Assembly: GCA_024691085.1 (NCBI GenBank)
Contig: JAILNX010000028.1
Coordinates: 1-51,839 of the forward strand
Direction of reading: 5' to 3'
Source of the DNA: Clostridiales bacterium
GTDB lineage: Bacteria > Bacillota > Clostridia > Christensenellales > CAG-138
DNA: 51,839 nucleotides
The position numbers and the translations under genes were made by a program. Below the pieces are notes generated by a model that did no database searches, had not been told where the DNA came from, and saw only the letters and a list, made by a program, of their open reading frames with translations. Positions 9,461-17,064 of the stretch are shown piece by piece. How positions within the stretch are numbered: position 1 is the first letter of the stretch; each line of letters begins with the position of its first letter.

Positions 9461-9888
9461 CGAGCTTCGAAGAAGTTCTTAAAAGCGGAAAGCCCCTGGT
9501 CTATAACGTCAAGGGCTGCAGCATGCGCCCCATGCTGTTCCAGGACAGGGATATCGTCATAATCGAAAAACCCGCGGCACGCCTTAAAAAATACGACGTC
9601 GCCTTCTATAAGACGGGCGAAAAGTACATCCTTCACCGCGTGGTCCGCGTCGGGAAAGGGTACTACATCACCCGCGGCGACAACAATCTGAACAACGAAA
9701 AGATCCCCGATTCCGCCGTTCTCGGCGTGCTGACGGGATTCGTAAGGAACGGGGAAGACCGTTCCGTCACGGACGCGGAGTACGTCTCCTATTATAAAAG
9801 AAGGGTGCGCGAGTACCCCCTGCGGTTCGTCTACCGCAAGGCGAAAGCGCTCGCCCGCCGGGTAAAAAGGGGTTTATTCGGCGGATAG
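9457..9888 (+). CDS. S24/S26-family serine peptidase of the RiPP cassette
   Basis: The protein is 143 aa. The nucleophile motif is GCSMRPML (Ser22 in SM) and the second conserved block is YILHRVVRV, followed by YYITRGDNN. This Ser/His arrangement is that of archaeal-type and sporulation-type signal peptidases rather than the Ser/Lys type of LepB. No N-terminal membrane anchor is visible; the C-terminus is strongly basic (RKAKALARRVKRG). In context it is a candidate leader protease for the precursor. Translation is coupled to the PqqD-like gene by ATGA. It is the last gene before a terminator, and the cassette encodes no exporter. Confidence 0.85.
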   Translation: MTSFEEVLKSGKPLVYNVKGCSMRPMLFQDRDIVIIEKPAARLKKYDVAFYKTGEKYILHRVVRVGKGYYITRGDNNLNNEKIPDSAVLGVLTGFVRNGEDRSVTDAEYVSYYKRRVREYPLRFVYRKAKALARRVKRGLFGG

Positions 9889-9898
9889 ATCTTCCGCG

Positions 9899-9966
9899 AA
9901 CCGATCCGTAAACCGATACGAGAATACGCCGGCCGGCCGATACGGTGCGGACGGTTTTTTTCTTTT
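9899..9966 (+). terminator. terminator of the RiPP cassette
   Basis: An imperfect inverted repeat (AACCG-TCCG-ACCG against CGGT-CGGA-CGGTT) encloses a GGCCGGCC core and runs into a long T-rich tract at 9954-9966. Confidence 0.65.
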
Positions 9967-9974
9967 CTTTCCGA

Positions 9975-10003
9975 TTGACTATCGGACAATAATACTGTAT
10001 ATT
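9975..10003 (+). promoter_or_regulatory. promoter of the oxidoreductase-hyp operon
   Basis: TTGACT (9975-9980), 17 bases, then TATATT (9998-10003). Confidence 0.7.
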
Positions 10004-10066
10004 ATTATCGGAACTATGTTGTTCAGAGCATATTTCGTCAAATCAATTAAAGATGGGGGCAAACGC

Positions 10067-12889
10067 ATGGGCAGGAGCATTGAGGAATGGAAGATCGGCG
10101 ATCCGATGATCAACGAGCGGGACTATTGGCAGGATCCTGCCTACGTTCCTGAGGATCCCGAGAAGGAGAAGCTGGTCAAGAAACTGGCGGAGATGATCAC
10201 CGACCGCGTCAAGAAAAAGCTGCTCCACAAGATAAACAACCGCGATCCCGAATACTGGATACTCGACATGATCCTCAACAAGGAGCAGGTCAAATTCCTT
10301 TTGAACTTCAAGAAGACCAGGGTGCCATATTCCGTGCCCGAGCTTGCCGAGATGAACGGCATGAGTCTCGAGGACACGCAGAAGATGATAGAGCGCCTGC
10401 GCTGGATCGGCGTCATCGAGCAGAACCGCGCGAAGACCGAGGATAAGCACCTCCAGTACGAGCTGCCCATATTCGTTCCCGGCAGCGCCGAGTTCATGAT
10501 GATGCAGGACAGGCTGACGGACGAGTTCCCCCAGCTTGCCACCTTCTTCAACCTTATGACGCAGATACCCCTCGCGGGACTCACACAGCTCGTTCCGCCC
10601 GGCGGCGCGGGCATCGGCATGCACGTCATACCCGTCGAAAAGGCGATCTCTGCCGAGAGTCAAAGCGTGCCCGTCGAGCATCTTTCCCGCTGGATAGATA
10701 TGTACGATAAGTTCGGCATCTCCGAGTGTTCCTGCCGCAAGCAGCAGACGATGCGCGGCGAGGGCTCGGGCGAGATACGCGGCGATTACTGCATCGGTCT
10801 GGGCGACATGGCGGAGTACATGGACGACCGCGGCATCGGGCATTACATCACAAAGGAAGAGGTGTACGAGATCCTCGAGCGCGCGGAGCGTCACGGCTAC
10901 GTGCACCAGATCACCAATATCGACGGCGAAGACAAGATCGTCGCCATCTGCAACTGCGCTCCCGGCGTCTGCAACGCGCTCCGCACGTCCCAGCTCTTCA
11001 ACACCCCGAACATGTCCGCCTCCGCTTACCGCGCGCACGTCGAAAAGGAGAAGTGCGTCGCCTGCGGCAAGTGTGTGGAGGTCTGTCCCGTCGGAGCCGC
11101 GAAGCTCGGTCAGAAGCTCTGCAGGAAGGACGGCAGCGAGGTCGTTTACCCCAGGACGCAGCTCCCGAACGGGCGCAAATGGGGCGCGGATAAATGGAAT
11201 TACAACTACCGCGAGGACGCGAAGATAAACTGCTACGAATCCGGCACCGCTCCCTGCAAGACCGCCTGCCCCGTGCACCTCTCCGTGCAGGGCTATATCA
11301 AGATGGCGGCCGAGGGACGCTATGACGAGGCACTTAAACTCATCAAGCAGGACAACCCCCTGCCCATGATCTGCGGCGCGATCTGCAACCGCCGCTGCGA
11401 GGACGCCTGCACGAGGGGCACGGTTGACGCGCCTCTCGCCATCGACGAGATCAAAAAGTTTATCGCCGCCCGCGATCTTGAAAAAGAAGACCGCTATATC
11501 CCGCTCTGCGAGAAGCACGACGGCGGCATGTGGGGCGACGAATTCAAGGTCGCGGTCATCGGCTCCGGCCCCGCAGGCCTTTCCGCCGCTTACTTCTTAA
11601 GGCGCGACGGCTATCCCGTCACCGTATTCGAAAAGGAACAGCGCGCGGGCGGTATGCTCGAGCACGGCATTCCCTCCTATCGTCTCGAGAAGGACGTCAT
11701 GCAGGCCGAGATCGACGTCATTAAAGAAATGGGCGTCGAGTTTAAGTTCGGCACAGAGGTCGGAAAGGACGTCACGATCGACGAGCTGAGGAAGCAGGGC
11801 TATAAGGCCTTCTTCATAGCGATAGGCATGCAGGGCGGCCGCCTTGCCGGCGTTACCGGCGAGGACGCCGAGGGCGTTGAGACGGGCGTCAGCTTCTTAA
11901 GACGCATCAATCTCGACCACTCCGTACGCCTTTCGGGCAAGACCGTAGTCGTCGGCGGCGGAAACGTCGCGATAGACGTAGCGGGCAGCGCGCTCCGCGC
12001 GGGCTCCGACGAGGTAACGATGCTCTGCCTTGAACAGAGGGACGAGATGCCTGCGGCCAAGGACGAGGTCAGAGAAGCCCTTGAGGACGGCGTGAAGCTG
12101 ATGAACGGCTGGGGCCCCAAGGAGGTCATCTCCGAGAACGGGCGCCTAACCGCAGTAGTGTTCAAGCGCTGCACGCGCGTTTATGACGAAAACCACCGCT
12201 TCGCTCCCGAATACGACGAGAACGATACCGTCACATTCCACTGCGACAATCTGCTTCTCTCCATCGGTCAGAGCGTCGTATGGGGCGACCTTCTTAAGGG
12301 CACCAAGGTCGAGCTTAAGCCCAACGGCACCGTGATCGCCGATCCCGTCACCCGCCAGACCGCCGAGCCCGACATATTCGTCGGCGGGGACGTGTTCACC
12401 GGCGCGAGGTTCGCGATCGACGCTATCGCCGGCGGACGCGAGGGCGCGGTTTCCATCAACCGCTTCGTGCATCCGGGCAACAGCCTCACCATCGCGCGCG
12501 ATCTAAGGGAGTTCAGGGAGCTCGACAAATCGGATATCGCGGATCCCGCGTCCATGGAGAGCTTCGACAATTCTCCCCGCCAGATCCCCGGTAAGAAGGC
12601 GGGCGCCGCGAGCGCGACGTTCGAGGACTTAAGGCTCACCTTTACCGAGGAACAGGTCAGGAAAGAGGCGAAGCGCTGCCTCGGCTGCGGCGCGACGACG
12701 GTCGATACCAACCGCTGCGTCGGCTGCGGACTCTGCACCACGAAGTGCGAGTTCGACGCCATCCACTTAACGAGGGACGTGCCCGCCGCGAGCAAGATGT
12801 ATAAGTCCGAGCAGAAGGTCAAGGCGCTTCTGCCCTACGCCGCCAAGCGCGCCGTAAAGATAGTATTCAAGAAGACGGAAGATGAATAA
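10067..12889 (+). CDS. multi-domain Fe-S/FAD oxidoreductase, GltD-like
   Basis: The protein is 940 aa from ATG 10067; the frame is open from 10016 but that part has no ribosome binding site. In order: an N-terminal helical/winged region; CSCRKQQ at about 221 and CNCAPGVC at about 295; a ferredoxin CVACGKCVEVCPVG at about 330; the GltD-type Fe-S domain with PCKTACPVH at about 394 and ICGAICNRRCEDAC; an FAD site VIGSGPAGLSAAY at about 496; an NAD(P)H site VVGGGNVAIDVAG at about 627; and a C-terminal CLGCG / CVGCGLCTTKC ferredoxin at about 871-895. It should shuttle electrons between NAD(P)H and ferredoxin-like partners; the substrate is unknown. It overlaps hypB by 8 bases, so it is in one operon with nickel-handling genes. 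Confidence 0.85.
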   Translation: MGRSIEEWKIGDPMINERDYWQDPAYVPEDPEKEKLVKKLAEMITDRVKKKLLHKINNRDPEYWILDMILNKEQVKFLLNFKKTRVPYSVPELAEMNGMSLEDTQKMIERLRWIGVIEQNRAKTEDKHLQYELPIFVPGSAEFMMMQDRLTDEFPQLATFFNLMTQIPLAGLTQLVPPGGAGIGMHVIPVEKAISAESQSVPVEHLSRWIDMYDKFGISECSCRKQQTMRGEGSGEIRGDYCIGLGDMAEYMDDRGIGHYITKEEVYEILERAERHGYVHQITNIDGEDKIVAICNCAPGVCNALRTSQLFNTPNMSASAYRAHVEKEKCVACGKCVEVCPVGAAKLGQKLCRKDGSEVVYPRTQLPNGRKWGADKWNYNYREDAKINCYESGTAPCKTACPVHLSVQGYIKMAAEGRYDEALKLIKQDNPLPMICGAICNRRCEDACTRGTVDAPLAIDEIKKFIAARDLEKEDRYIPLCEKHDGGMWGDEFKVAVIGSGPAGLSAAYFLRRDGYPVTVFEKEQRAGGMLEHGIPSYRLEKDVMQAEIDVIKEMGVEFKFGTEVGKDVTIDELRKQGYKAFFIAIGMQGGRLAGVTGEDAEGVETGVSFLRRINLDHSVRLSGKTVVVGGGNVAIDVAGSALRAGSDEVTMLCLEQRDEMPAAKDEVREALEDGVKLMNGWGPKEVISENGRLTAVVFKRCTRVYDENHRFAPEYDENDTVTFHCDNLLLSIGQSVVWGDLLKGTKVELKPNGTVIADPVTRQTAEPDIFVGGDVFTGARFAIDAIAGGREGAVSINRFVHPGNSLTIARDLREFRELDKSDIADPASMESFDNSPRQIPGKKAGAASATFEDLRLTFTEEQVRKEAKRCLGCGATTVDTNRCVGCGLCTTKCEFDAIHLTRDVPAASKMYKSEQKVKALLPYAAKRAVKIVFKKTEDE

Positions 12890-13580
12890 CAAACCGTTCG
12901 ACATAATAGACGTCCGCGCGGGGGTGGAGGCGGAAAACGACCGCTATGCCGCCCTCGTGCGCGAGCTTACCGAAAAAGAGGGCATATACCTTATAAACCT
13001 CATGGCGTCGCCCGGCGCGGGCAAGACGAGCGTGCTCTGCCGCGTTATCGACGCGCTGAAAGCCGAGTTCCGCATAGGCGTTATGGAGGCGGATATGGAC
13101 GCCGACGTGGACGCCCGTACCGTTATGGAGCACGGGGCGGAGGTCGTTCAGCTCCACACGGGCTCCTCCTGCCACATGGACGCGAAGATGACGCTCAAGG
13201 GCCTTGAGGCGATGAAGAAGCCGCTGCCCGAGGTTATCATACTCGAAAACGTCGGCAATCTCGTATGCCCCGCCGAATTCGACGTCGGCGCGGATATGCG
13301 TCTAATGATTTTGAGCGTGCCCGAGGGCGACGACAAGCCGCTCAAATATCCGCTGATGTTCACGGTCTCCGACTGGATGCTTGTAAACAAGATCGACACC
13401 GCGCCGGTATTCGATTTTGACCTATCTAGGTGCGAAGCGAACGTAAGAAGGCTTAATCCCGATATCGGGATCTTCCCCGTTTCCGCAAGGACGGGGGAGG
13501 GGATGGACGGCTTTATCGGCAGGCTCAGGCGGGAGGCCTCCGCGGCTCTTTCAAAAAAGGGAAGGGGGACGGCGAAATGA
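12882..13580 (+). CDS. hypB: HypB-family nickel GTPase, copy 1
   Basis: The protein is 232 aa. Walker A is SPGAGKTS (43-50), and metal-site residues are Cys97-His98 (SSCHMDA) with Cys129 (NLVCPAEF). GEGDDKPLKYP-like text and VNKID complete the G-domain. HypB supplies GTP-driven nickel delivery to [NiFe] hydrogenase with HypA. The N-terminal Cys-rich or His-rich nickel-storage segment of some HypBs is absent. The start overlaps the oxidoreductase stop, and the end overlaps copy 2 by ATGA. Confidence 0.92.
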   Translation: MNNKPFDIIDVRAGVEAENDRYAALVRELTEKEGIYLINLMASPGAGKTSVLCRVIDALKAEFRIGVMEADMDADVDARTVMEHGAEVVQLHTGSSCHMDAKMTLKGLEAMKKPLPEVIILENVGNLVCPAEFDVGADMRLMILSVPEGDDKPLKYPLMFTVSDWMLVNKIDTAPVFDFDLSRCEANVRRLNPDIGIFPVSARTGEGMDGFIGRLRREASAALSKKGRGTAK

Positions 13581-14242
13581 TAAAGGTCCTGGAACTCAAG
13601 ATGACCGTTACCGACTCGAACGACCGCGACGCGGAAGCTCTTCGAAACGATCTGAAAGCGCGGGACGTATTCCTTATTAACCTCATGAGCTCGCCGGGAA
13701 GCGGCAAAACGACGCTCCTTTCCCGCACGATAACCGATCTTAAGGACAGGGTGAAGATAGGCGTCATGGAGGCGGATATAGCCTCCGACGTGGACGCAAA
13801 AAGAATAAACGCTCTCGGCGCCGAGAGCATCCAGGTGCATACCGACGGCATGTGCCATATGGACGCGGGCATGACGCGCGAGGGACTTGACGGCATGGAA
13901 AGCATCGACTCGCGCATCGTATTCCTCGAGAACGTCGGCAATCTCATCTGCCCCGCCGAATTCGACACGGGCGCTCACAAAAACGTGATGATCCTGAGCC
14001 TTCCCGAGGGAGACGACAAGCCCCTCAAATACCCCCTGATGTTTAAAAAGAGCGACGCGCTCGTCATAACCAAAATGGACGCCGCTCCGTATTTCGATTT
14101 TGACCTTGACGCGGTCAGAAAAAGAGTTAAGGCGATGAACCCCGATATCCGGATCTTCCCCGTTTCCGCAAAGACGGGGGAGGGCATGGACGAGTGGGAA
14201 AGCTATATCCTTTCGGAATGGGAGAAGTGGCGCAATGCATGA
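13577..14242 (+). CDS. hypB: HypB-family nickel GTPase, copy 2
   Basis: The protein is 221 aa and paralogous to the preceding gene. Walker A is SPGSGKTT (39-46), with Cys93-His94 (GMCHMDA) and Cys125 (NLICPAEF). Both copies keep all GTPase and metal residues, so neither looks decayed. HypB works as a homodimer; two intact copies in tandem could allow a heterodimer or two separate clients, which is inference. It overlaps hypA by 8 bases. Confidence 0.92.
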   Translation: MIKVLELKMTVTDSNDRDAEALRNDLKARDVFLINLMSSPGSGKTTLLSRTITDLKDRVKIGVMEADIASDVDAKRINALGAESIQVHTDGMCHMDAGMTREGLDGMESIDSRIVFLENVGNLICPAEFDTGAHKNVMILSLPEGDDKPLKYPLMFKKSDALVITKMDAAPYFDFDLDAVRKRVKAMNPDIRIFPVSAKTGEGMDEWESYILSEWEKWRNA

Positions 14243-14606
14243 GCTTGGGATAGTTAAGCACGTGATACGCACCTTGAATGACGTCGCCGCGGAGAACAAC
14301 GTGCGCCGCATTGGCTCCGTTACTCTCGAGGTCGGCGAGGTCTCGGGCGTCGTGATCGAGCAGCTCGTCGATTGCTGGAACTATTTCCGCGAGAAGGACG
14401 AGCTTGTAAAAGGCGCACCGCTCTATGTAGAAACGCTCGAAGCCGTAACCGTCTGCACCGCGTGCGATAAGACCTACGGGACCGTGGCGCACGGCAAGAC
14501 CTGCCCCTATTGCGGCAGCAAGGAAACGTATCTTTTAAGAGGAAACGAGTTTTCGATAAAGCAGATCGAGGCGGAGCTTATAGAGGACGCCCCCGAAACG
14601 GAATGA
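14235..14606 (+). CDS. hypA: HypA nickel metallochaperone
   Basis: The protein is 123 aa. It starts MHELGIV (His2 is the nickel ligand, with Glu3), and has a zinc site Cys74/Cys77 (CTAC) and Cys90/Cys93 (CPYC). HypA passes nickel to the target enzyme together with HypB. It is the last gene of the operon, and a terminator follows 27 bases later. No hydrogenase, urease or other hyp genes lie in the window. Confidence 0.93.
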   Translation: MHELGIVKHVIRTLNDVAAENNVRRIGSVTLEVGEVSGVVIEQLVDCWNYFREKDELVKGAPLYVETLEAVTVCTACDKTYGTVAHGKTCPYCGSKETYLLRGNEFSIKQIEAELIEDAPETE

Positions 14607-14632
14607 ACAACTGAAGAATAATTACCGGATAT

Positions 14633-14674
14633 AAAAGCCGACAGCCGCGGGAGACCGCTGCTGCCGGCTTTTTA
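14633..14674 (+). terminator. terminator of the oxidoreductase-hyp operon
   Basis: AAAAGCCG (14633-14640) pairs with CGGCTTTTT near 14665-14673, with an inner CAGC/GCTG extension, followed by T's. Confidence 0.8.
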
Positions 14675-14680
14675 TTGCTT

Positions 14681-14728
14681 CTTTACGCCATCTTAATATT
14701 ATAAAGAGCGGTTCTTACGCCGTCTTAA
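14681..14728 (+). promoter_or_regulatory. direct repeats and likely promoter ahead of ktrB
   Basis: CTTTACGCCATCTTAA (14681-14696) and TCTTACGCCGTCTTAA (14713-14728) match at 14 of 16 bases and are 32 bases apart, three helical turns. A partial third copy (TCTTTACTTGAA) begins near 14744. A possible promoter TTGCTT (14675-14680) and TATTAT (14697-14702) brackets the first repeat. Tandem half-sites are typical of OmpR/KdpE-type regulators, and a kdpE gene lies in the same region. Confidence 0.42.
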
Positions 14729-14775
14729 AACGGAATGAGGTATTCTTTACTTGAAAAATAACGGAGGCTTGCCGT

Positions 14776-16113
14776 ATGGGAGAGAACGTAAAAAGAAGAA
14801 AGACCGTCTCGCCGCCCCCTCTGATCATTGCCGGCTTCATGCTGGCGGTGATACTCGGCGGCCTCCTGCTTTCGCTTCCGATATCCTCGCGCGAGGGCAG
14901 GTTCACGCCCCCGAACGAGGCGCTGTTCACGGCGGTGTCCGCCGTCTGCGTTACCGGACTTGTCGTTAAGGATACCGCGACGTACTGGTCTTACTTCGGT
15001 CAGGCGGTGATACTCGTTCTTATCCAGATAGGAGGCCTCGGCGTCGTCACAGTCGCCGCGTCGTTCACCATTCTTGCGGGGAAAAAACTCTCCATCGTCG
15101 CGCGAAGCACCATGCAAAACGCCGTCTCCGCTCCCGAGATAGGCGGCATAGTCAAGCTGACTGAGTTCATTCTCAAGGGCGCGTTCATCGTCGAGGGCGC
15201 CGGATTCCTTATGCTCCTCCCGGGATTCATAAGAAGATACGGGACGGCGGGAATATGGCCGGCGGCGTTCCATTCGGTATCGGCCTTCTGCAACGCGGGC
15301 TTCGATCTTATGGGCTCCCGGACGGGCCCGTTCTCGTCGCTCACGGCCTTTTCGGGCGACGTTCTCGTCTCGGTGCCGATAATGCTTCTCATAGTCATCG
15401 GCGGCATAGGCTTCATCACATGGGACGACGTTGTAAGAAACGGCTTCCGCCTTTCGAGATACCGTATGCAGAGCAAGGTGATACTGTCGGTATCGGGCAT
15501 ACTTCTTATTGTCCCCGCGGTTTACTTCTTCCTGTTTGAGTTTAAGGATATCCCACTCGGCGAACGCGCGCTCCTTTCCCTGTTCGCCGCGGTCACTCCG
15601 AGGACGGCGGGCTTCAACACGGCCGACCTTAACGGCATGAACGGCGTGTCGAAGGCTCTTACGACTGCGCTTATGCTTATAGGCGGCTCTCCCGGCTCCA
15701 CGGCGGGCGGCATGAAGACGACCACCCTCGCGATACTCTTTTCGGGCGTTGTCAGCACGTTCAGAAAGCGGGAGGACGTCCACTTCTTCGGAAGAAGGGT
15801 AAACCCCTCGGCGCTCAGGAACGCCTCGACGATACTCGTGACGTATCTCTCGCTTTTCGCGATCGGGGCGATGGCTATAAGCCTCATCGAGGGGCTGCCC
15901 CTTTCGGACTGCCTCTTCGAGACTGCGTCTGCGATAGGCACGGTTGGACTGACTCTCGGGATCACGACGAAGCTCGGGATCGTCTCGCAGATAATACTCA
16001 TGCTCCTCATGTTCCTCGGAAGAGTCGGAGGCCTGACGCTGGTCTATGCGATACTCCCCGGAAACGGCAGGATCAATTCAAAGCTTCCTTTGGAAAGCAT
16101 AACGGTCGGTTAA
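14776..16113 (+). CDS. ktrB: TrkH/KtrB potassium uptake channel subunit
   Basis: The protein is 445 aa, KtrB-sized, with about eight membrane spans in four M1-P-M2 repeats. The selectivity-filter segments are visible in order: VCVTGLV, AFCNAGFD, TPRTAGFN and AIGTVGLT. It forms the membrane channel that imports K+ (often Na+-coupled), gated by the KtrA ring. A GGAGG ribosome binding site precedes ATG 14776. ktrA follows after 13 bases, and a KdpD/KdpE pair sits just downstream. Confidence 0.93.
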   Translation: MGENVKRRKTVSPPPLIIAGFMLAVILGGLLLSLPISSREGRFTPPNEALFTAVSAVCVTGLVVKDTATYWSYFGQAVILVLIQIGGLGVVTVAASFTILAGKKLSIVARSTMQNAVSAPEIGGIVKLTEFILKGAFIVEGAGFLMLLPGFIRRYGTAGIWPAAFHSVSAFCNAGFDLMGSRTGPFSSLTAFSGDVLVSVPIMLLIVIGGIGFITWDDVVRNGFRLSRYRMQSKVILSVSGILLIVPAVYFFLFEFKDIPLGERALLSLFAAVTPRTAGFNTADLNGMNGVSKALTTALMLIGGSPGSTAGGMKTTTLAILFSGVVSTFRKREDVHFFGRRVNPSALRNASTILVTYLSLFAIGAMAISLIEGLPLSDCLFETASAIGTVGLTLGITTKLGIVSQIILMLLMFLGRVGGLTLVYAILPGNGRINSKLPLESITVG

Positions 16114-16126
16114 AGGAGGAAATAAT

Positions 16127-16774
16127 ATGAAAACGGTTTTACTGATAGGCGCGGGACGTTTCGGCAGGCACGTCGCTATACAGCTTTCGAAGCTCGGACA
16201 TCAGGTGATGGCGGTGGACGTGAACGAGGAAAGGGTGAACGAGATAATGCCCTTCGTTACCGACGCGCAGATCGGCAACAGCACGAACGAGAGCTTTCTG
16301 CGCTCCATCGGCGTGAACAACTTCGACGTGTGCATCGTGGCGATAAGCGGCGATTTCCAGAGCTCTCTCGAGACGGCTTCGCTCTTAAAGGAGCTCGGAG
16401 CCTCCTGCGTGATCGCCCGCGCGGAACGCGACGTGCAGGAGAAGTTCCTCTTAAAAAACGGCGCGGATCACGTCGTCTATCCCGAGAAGGAGATGGCGAA
16501 GTGGGCGGCGATCCGCTATACGGGAAACCGCATGCTCGACTTTGTTGAGCTTGACGATCAGCACGCGATCGTCGAAGTTATGGTCCCCGATGCGTGGATA
16601 GGGAAGAGCATCGGCGCGCTCGACGTCCGCAAGAAGCACGGGATAAACATACTCGGCTTAAAGCGGGACGGAGTCACCGATTTTGCCATCACGCCCGATA
16701 CCGTGCTTTCGGGAAGCATGACGGTGCTCGCGCTCGGGGAATACAAGGCTCTTCAAAGATGTTTCAGGATATGA
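16127..16774 (+). CDS. ktrA: KtrA/TrkA regulatory subunit (RCK domains)
   Basis: The protein is 215 aa with one RCK_N domain (VLLIGAGRFGRHVA nucleotide-binding loop at 5-18) and an RCK_C domain (about 135-215). This single-unit size is KtrA-like, not the doubled TrkA. It assembles as an octameric ring on KtrB and gates it by ATP/ADP and possibly c-di-AMP. The ribosome binding site is AAAGGAGG. Its stop overlaps a small downstream start by ATGA. Confidence 0.93.
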   Translation: MKTVLLIGAGRFGRHVAIQLSKLGHQVMAVDVNEERVNEIMPFVTDAQIGNSTNESFLRSIGVNNFDVCIVAISGDFQSSLETASLLKELGASCVIARAERDVQEKFLLKNGADHVVYPEKEMAKWAAIRYTGNRMLDFVELDDQHAIVEVMVPDAWIGKSIGALDVRKKHGINILGLKRDGVTDFAITPDTVLSGSMTVLALGEYKALQRCFRI

Positions 16775-17016
16775 TAGCGAGGTGCGTTTATGTGGATAAC
16801 ATAGTTCTGATAATATCCGTTCTTGCGGTCGCCGCGCTCGGGTTCATTCCCGTGATACTCCTGTCGCGGCATTTCAGCCAAAACAGAAGGACGATAATCG
16901 AGAGGCCGCGGGGCGAAGAAAAACGAAGGAACAAAATTACGGACGCGGGCGCCGACCCGCTATCCGAGTTCGAGCGCACCGGACAGGTGTTTTTCGAAGA
17001 AAAGGATGGAACGTAA
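16771..17016 (+). CDS. small single-span membrane protein between ktrA and kdpD
   Basis: The protein is 81 aa from ATG 16771, which overlaps the ktrA stop; a GTG at 16792 with GAGG upstream is an alternative. Residues about 10-34 (DNIVLIISVLAVAALGFIPV) form one membrane helix, followed by a basic then acidic cytoplasmic tail ending GQVFFEEKDGT. I do not recognise a family. The position suggests a small partner of KtrAB or of the KdpD-like kinase. The tight coupling and coherent topology support it being real. Confidence 0.55.
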   Translation: MIARCVYVDNIVLIISVLAVAALGFIPVILLSRHFSQNRRTIIERPRGEEKRRNKITDAGADPLSEFERTGQVFFEEKDGT

Positions 17017-17035
17017 CGGCGGCTTATGATATAAT
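17007..17035 (+). promoter_or_regulatory. kdpDE promoter
   Basis: An extended -10, TGATATAAT (17027-17035), lies 17 bases after a weak -35, TGGAAC (17007-17012). The -35 falls within the last codons of the small membrane protein. Confidence 0.5.
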
Positions 17036-17064
17036 AGACGCAGTATAAAGGGAGTCCCCGCACG

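Noticed and set aside
6827-9888. Lasso-peptide cluster
   Set aside because: HPrK-like and PqqD-like genes and a YxxP leader fit, but there is no asparagine-synthetase-like cyclase and no transglutaminase-like B2 protease, and a radical SAM enzyme is present instead.
10043-11518. 491-aa open frame on the minus strand
   Set aside because: It is antisense to the well-supported oxidoreductase and has no recognisable domain; GC-rich codons keep the opposite frame open.
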